From contig JALEKG010000011.1 of the NCBI GenBank assembly GCA_022769185.1, forward strand, positions 1 to 33,585: a stretch of 33,585 nucleotides of DNA. The letters run 5' to 3'. Origin of the DNA: Dorea sp. (GTDB lineage Bacteria > Bacillota > Clostridia > Lachnospirales > Lachnospiraceae). Shown here in pieces: positions 33,334 to 33,585 of this stretch (positions are counted from its first letter, which is position 1; each line of letters starts with the position of its first letter). The notes under the pieces were generated by a model, which saw only the letters and a list, made by a program, of their open reading frames with translations, was not told the DNA's origin and ran no database searches. The position numbers and the translations under genes are program-made.

Positions 33334-33585
33334 CTATCCATAGAGCTGCTCTTTCAGCAACCGAATCTCTTCTTTATGCCCTGCATCATCTAATGGCGTT
33401 TCCAGATAAAATGGCAGGTTACGAAACGCTGGATGTCTCATCACCTGAAGAAGTGGTTCCAGCCCGATCTTACCGCCACCAATGACTGCATGACGATCCT
33501 TATGAGAGTCAAATGCTTCCAGACTATCGTTAAGATGAATGGCTTTCAAATGTTCCAGTCCCAGAATTCGGTCAAACTCTTCCAC
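33334..33585 (-). CDS. nfo: Deoxyribonuclease IV (endonuclease IV), C-terminal part (runs off right edge)
   Basis: 83 C-terminal residues of a protein usually about 280 long; the start is beyond base 33585. AIHLNDSLEAFDSHKDRHAV with IGGGKIG is the metal-binding block of endonuclease IV (the His and Asp zinc ligands), and PFYLETP holds the late catalytic Glu. The enzyme cuts DNA 5' of abasic sites in base-excision repair. Followed by trmO after 52 bases without a terminator. Confidence 0.93.
   Translation of the reverse strand: MEEFDRILGLEHLKAIHLNDSLEAFDSHKDRHAVIGGGKIGLEPLLQVMRHPAFRNLPFYLETPLDDAGHKEEIRLLKEQLYG

Noticed and set aside
1-33585. Mobile element or recent island
   Set aside because: No transposase, integrase, long terminal repeats or tRNA junction, and base composition is even apart from A/T-rich gaps.

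Overview
The window is ordinary low-GC Firmicute chromosome, most likely from a gut clostridium of the Lachnospiraceae. Reasons: strong GGAGG-type ribosome sites, sigma-A promoters with 17-bp spacers, intrinsic hairpin/U-run terminators, PcsB/CwlO-like NlpC/P60 secreted proteins, many Na+-coupled amino-acid transporters and an [FeFe]-hydrogenase-like protein. The family assignment is inference from gene content. About 90% of the window is coding and nearly everything is on the minus strand; only the amidohydrolase (4070-5308) and a small kinase (31385-31987) are on plus. I see no tRNA, rRNA, IS element, phage gene, CRISPR array or transcription-factor gene.

Layout. 1-3866: two MATE transporters and an NSS-family symporter. 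A deletion scar joins the 3' end of the second MATE gene to the 3' half of a cytidylate-kinase-like gene. Both MATE genes have structured leader RNAs. 4070-6886: an amidohydrolase converging on an AGCS Na+/alanine symporter, sharing a terminator. 6919-14793: yitT, a flavodoxin-fold protein, a lactate/malate-dehydrogenase-like protein and a 1,623-residue protein that carries, in order, an HD phosphohydrolase domain, a long helical-repeat region, a NadD-like nucleotidyltransferase, a GNAT-like domain and a phosphoribosyltransferase-like domain. The last three genes are joined by 4-base and 3-base overlaps and lie just downstream of gdhA (14843-16189) without a visible terminator. 16501-18209: rpsB-tsf. 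18407-20953: two paralogous NlpC/P60 cell-wall hydrolases, one with a textbook WalR box. 21189-27263: gltB-gltD. 27399-33585: CPBP protease, YbaK/ProX-like deacylase, Dus, [FeFe]-hydrogenase-like protein, the intact kinase, GNAT, TrmO and the 3' end of nfo.

How it fits together. Nitrogen and amino-acid handling dominates: GDH, GOGAT, alanine and NSS symporters, an amidohydrolase. The most interesting object is the giant multidomain protein with its coupled dehydrogenase and flavoprotein. It looks like a dedicated nucleotide- or cofactor-type pathway that I cannot match to a described system. Second come the regulatory RNA and DNA structures: a promoter-terminator attenuator before the second MATE gene, mutually exclusive hairpins before the first, a WalR box, a gltB operator palindrome and a closed rpsB leader.
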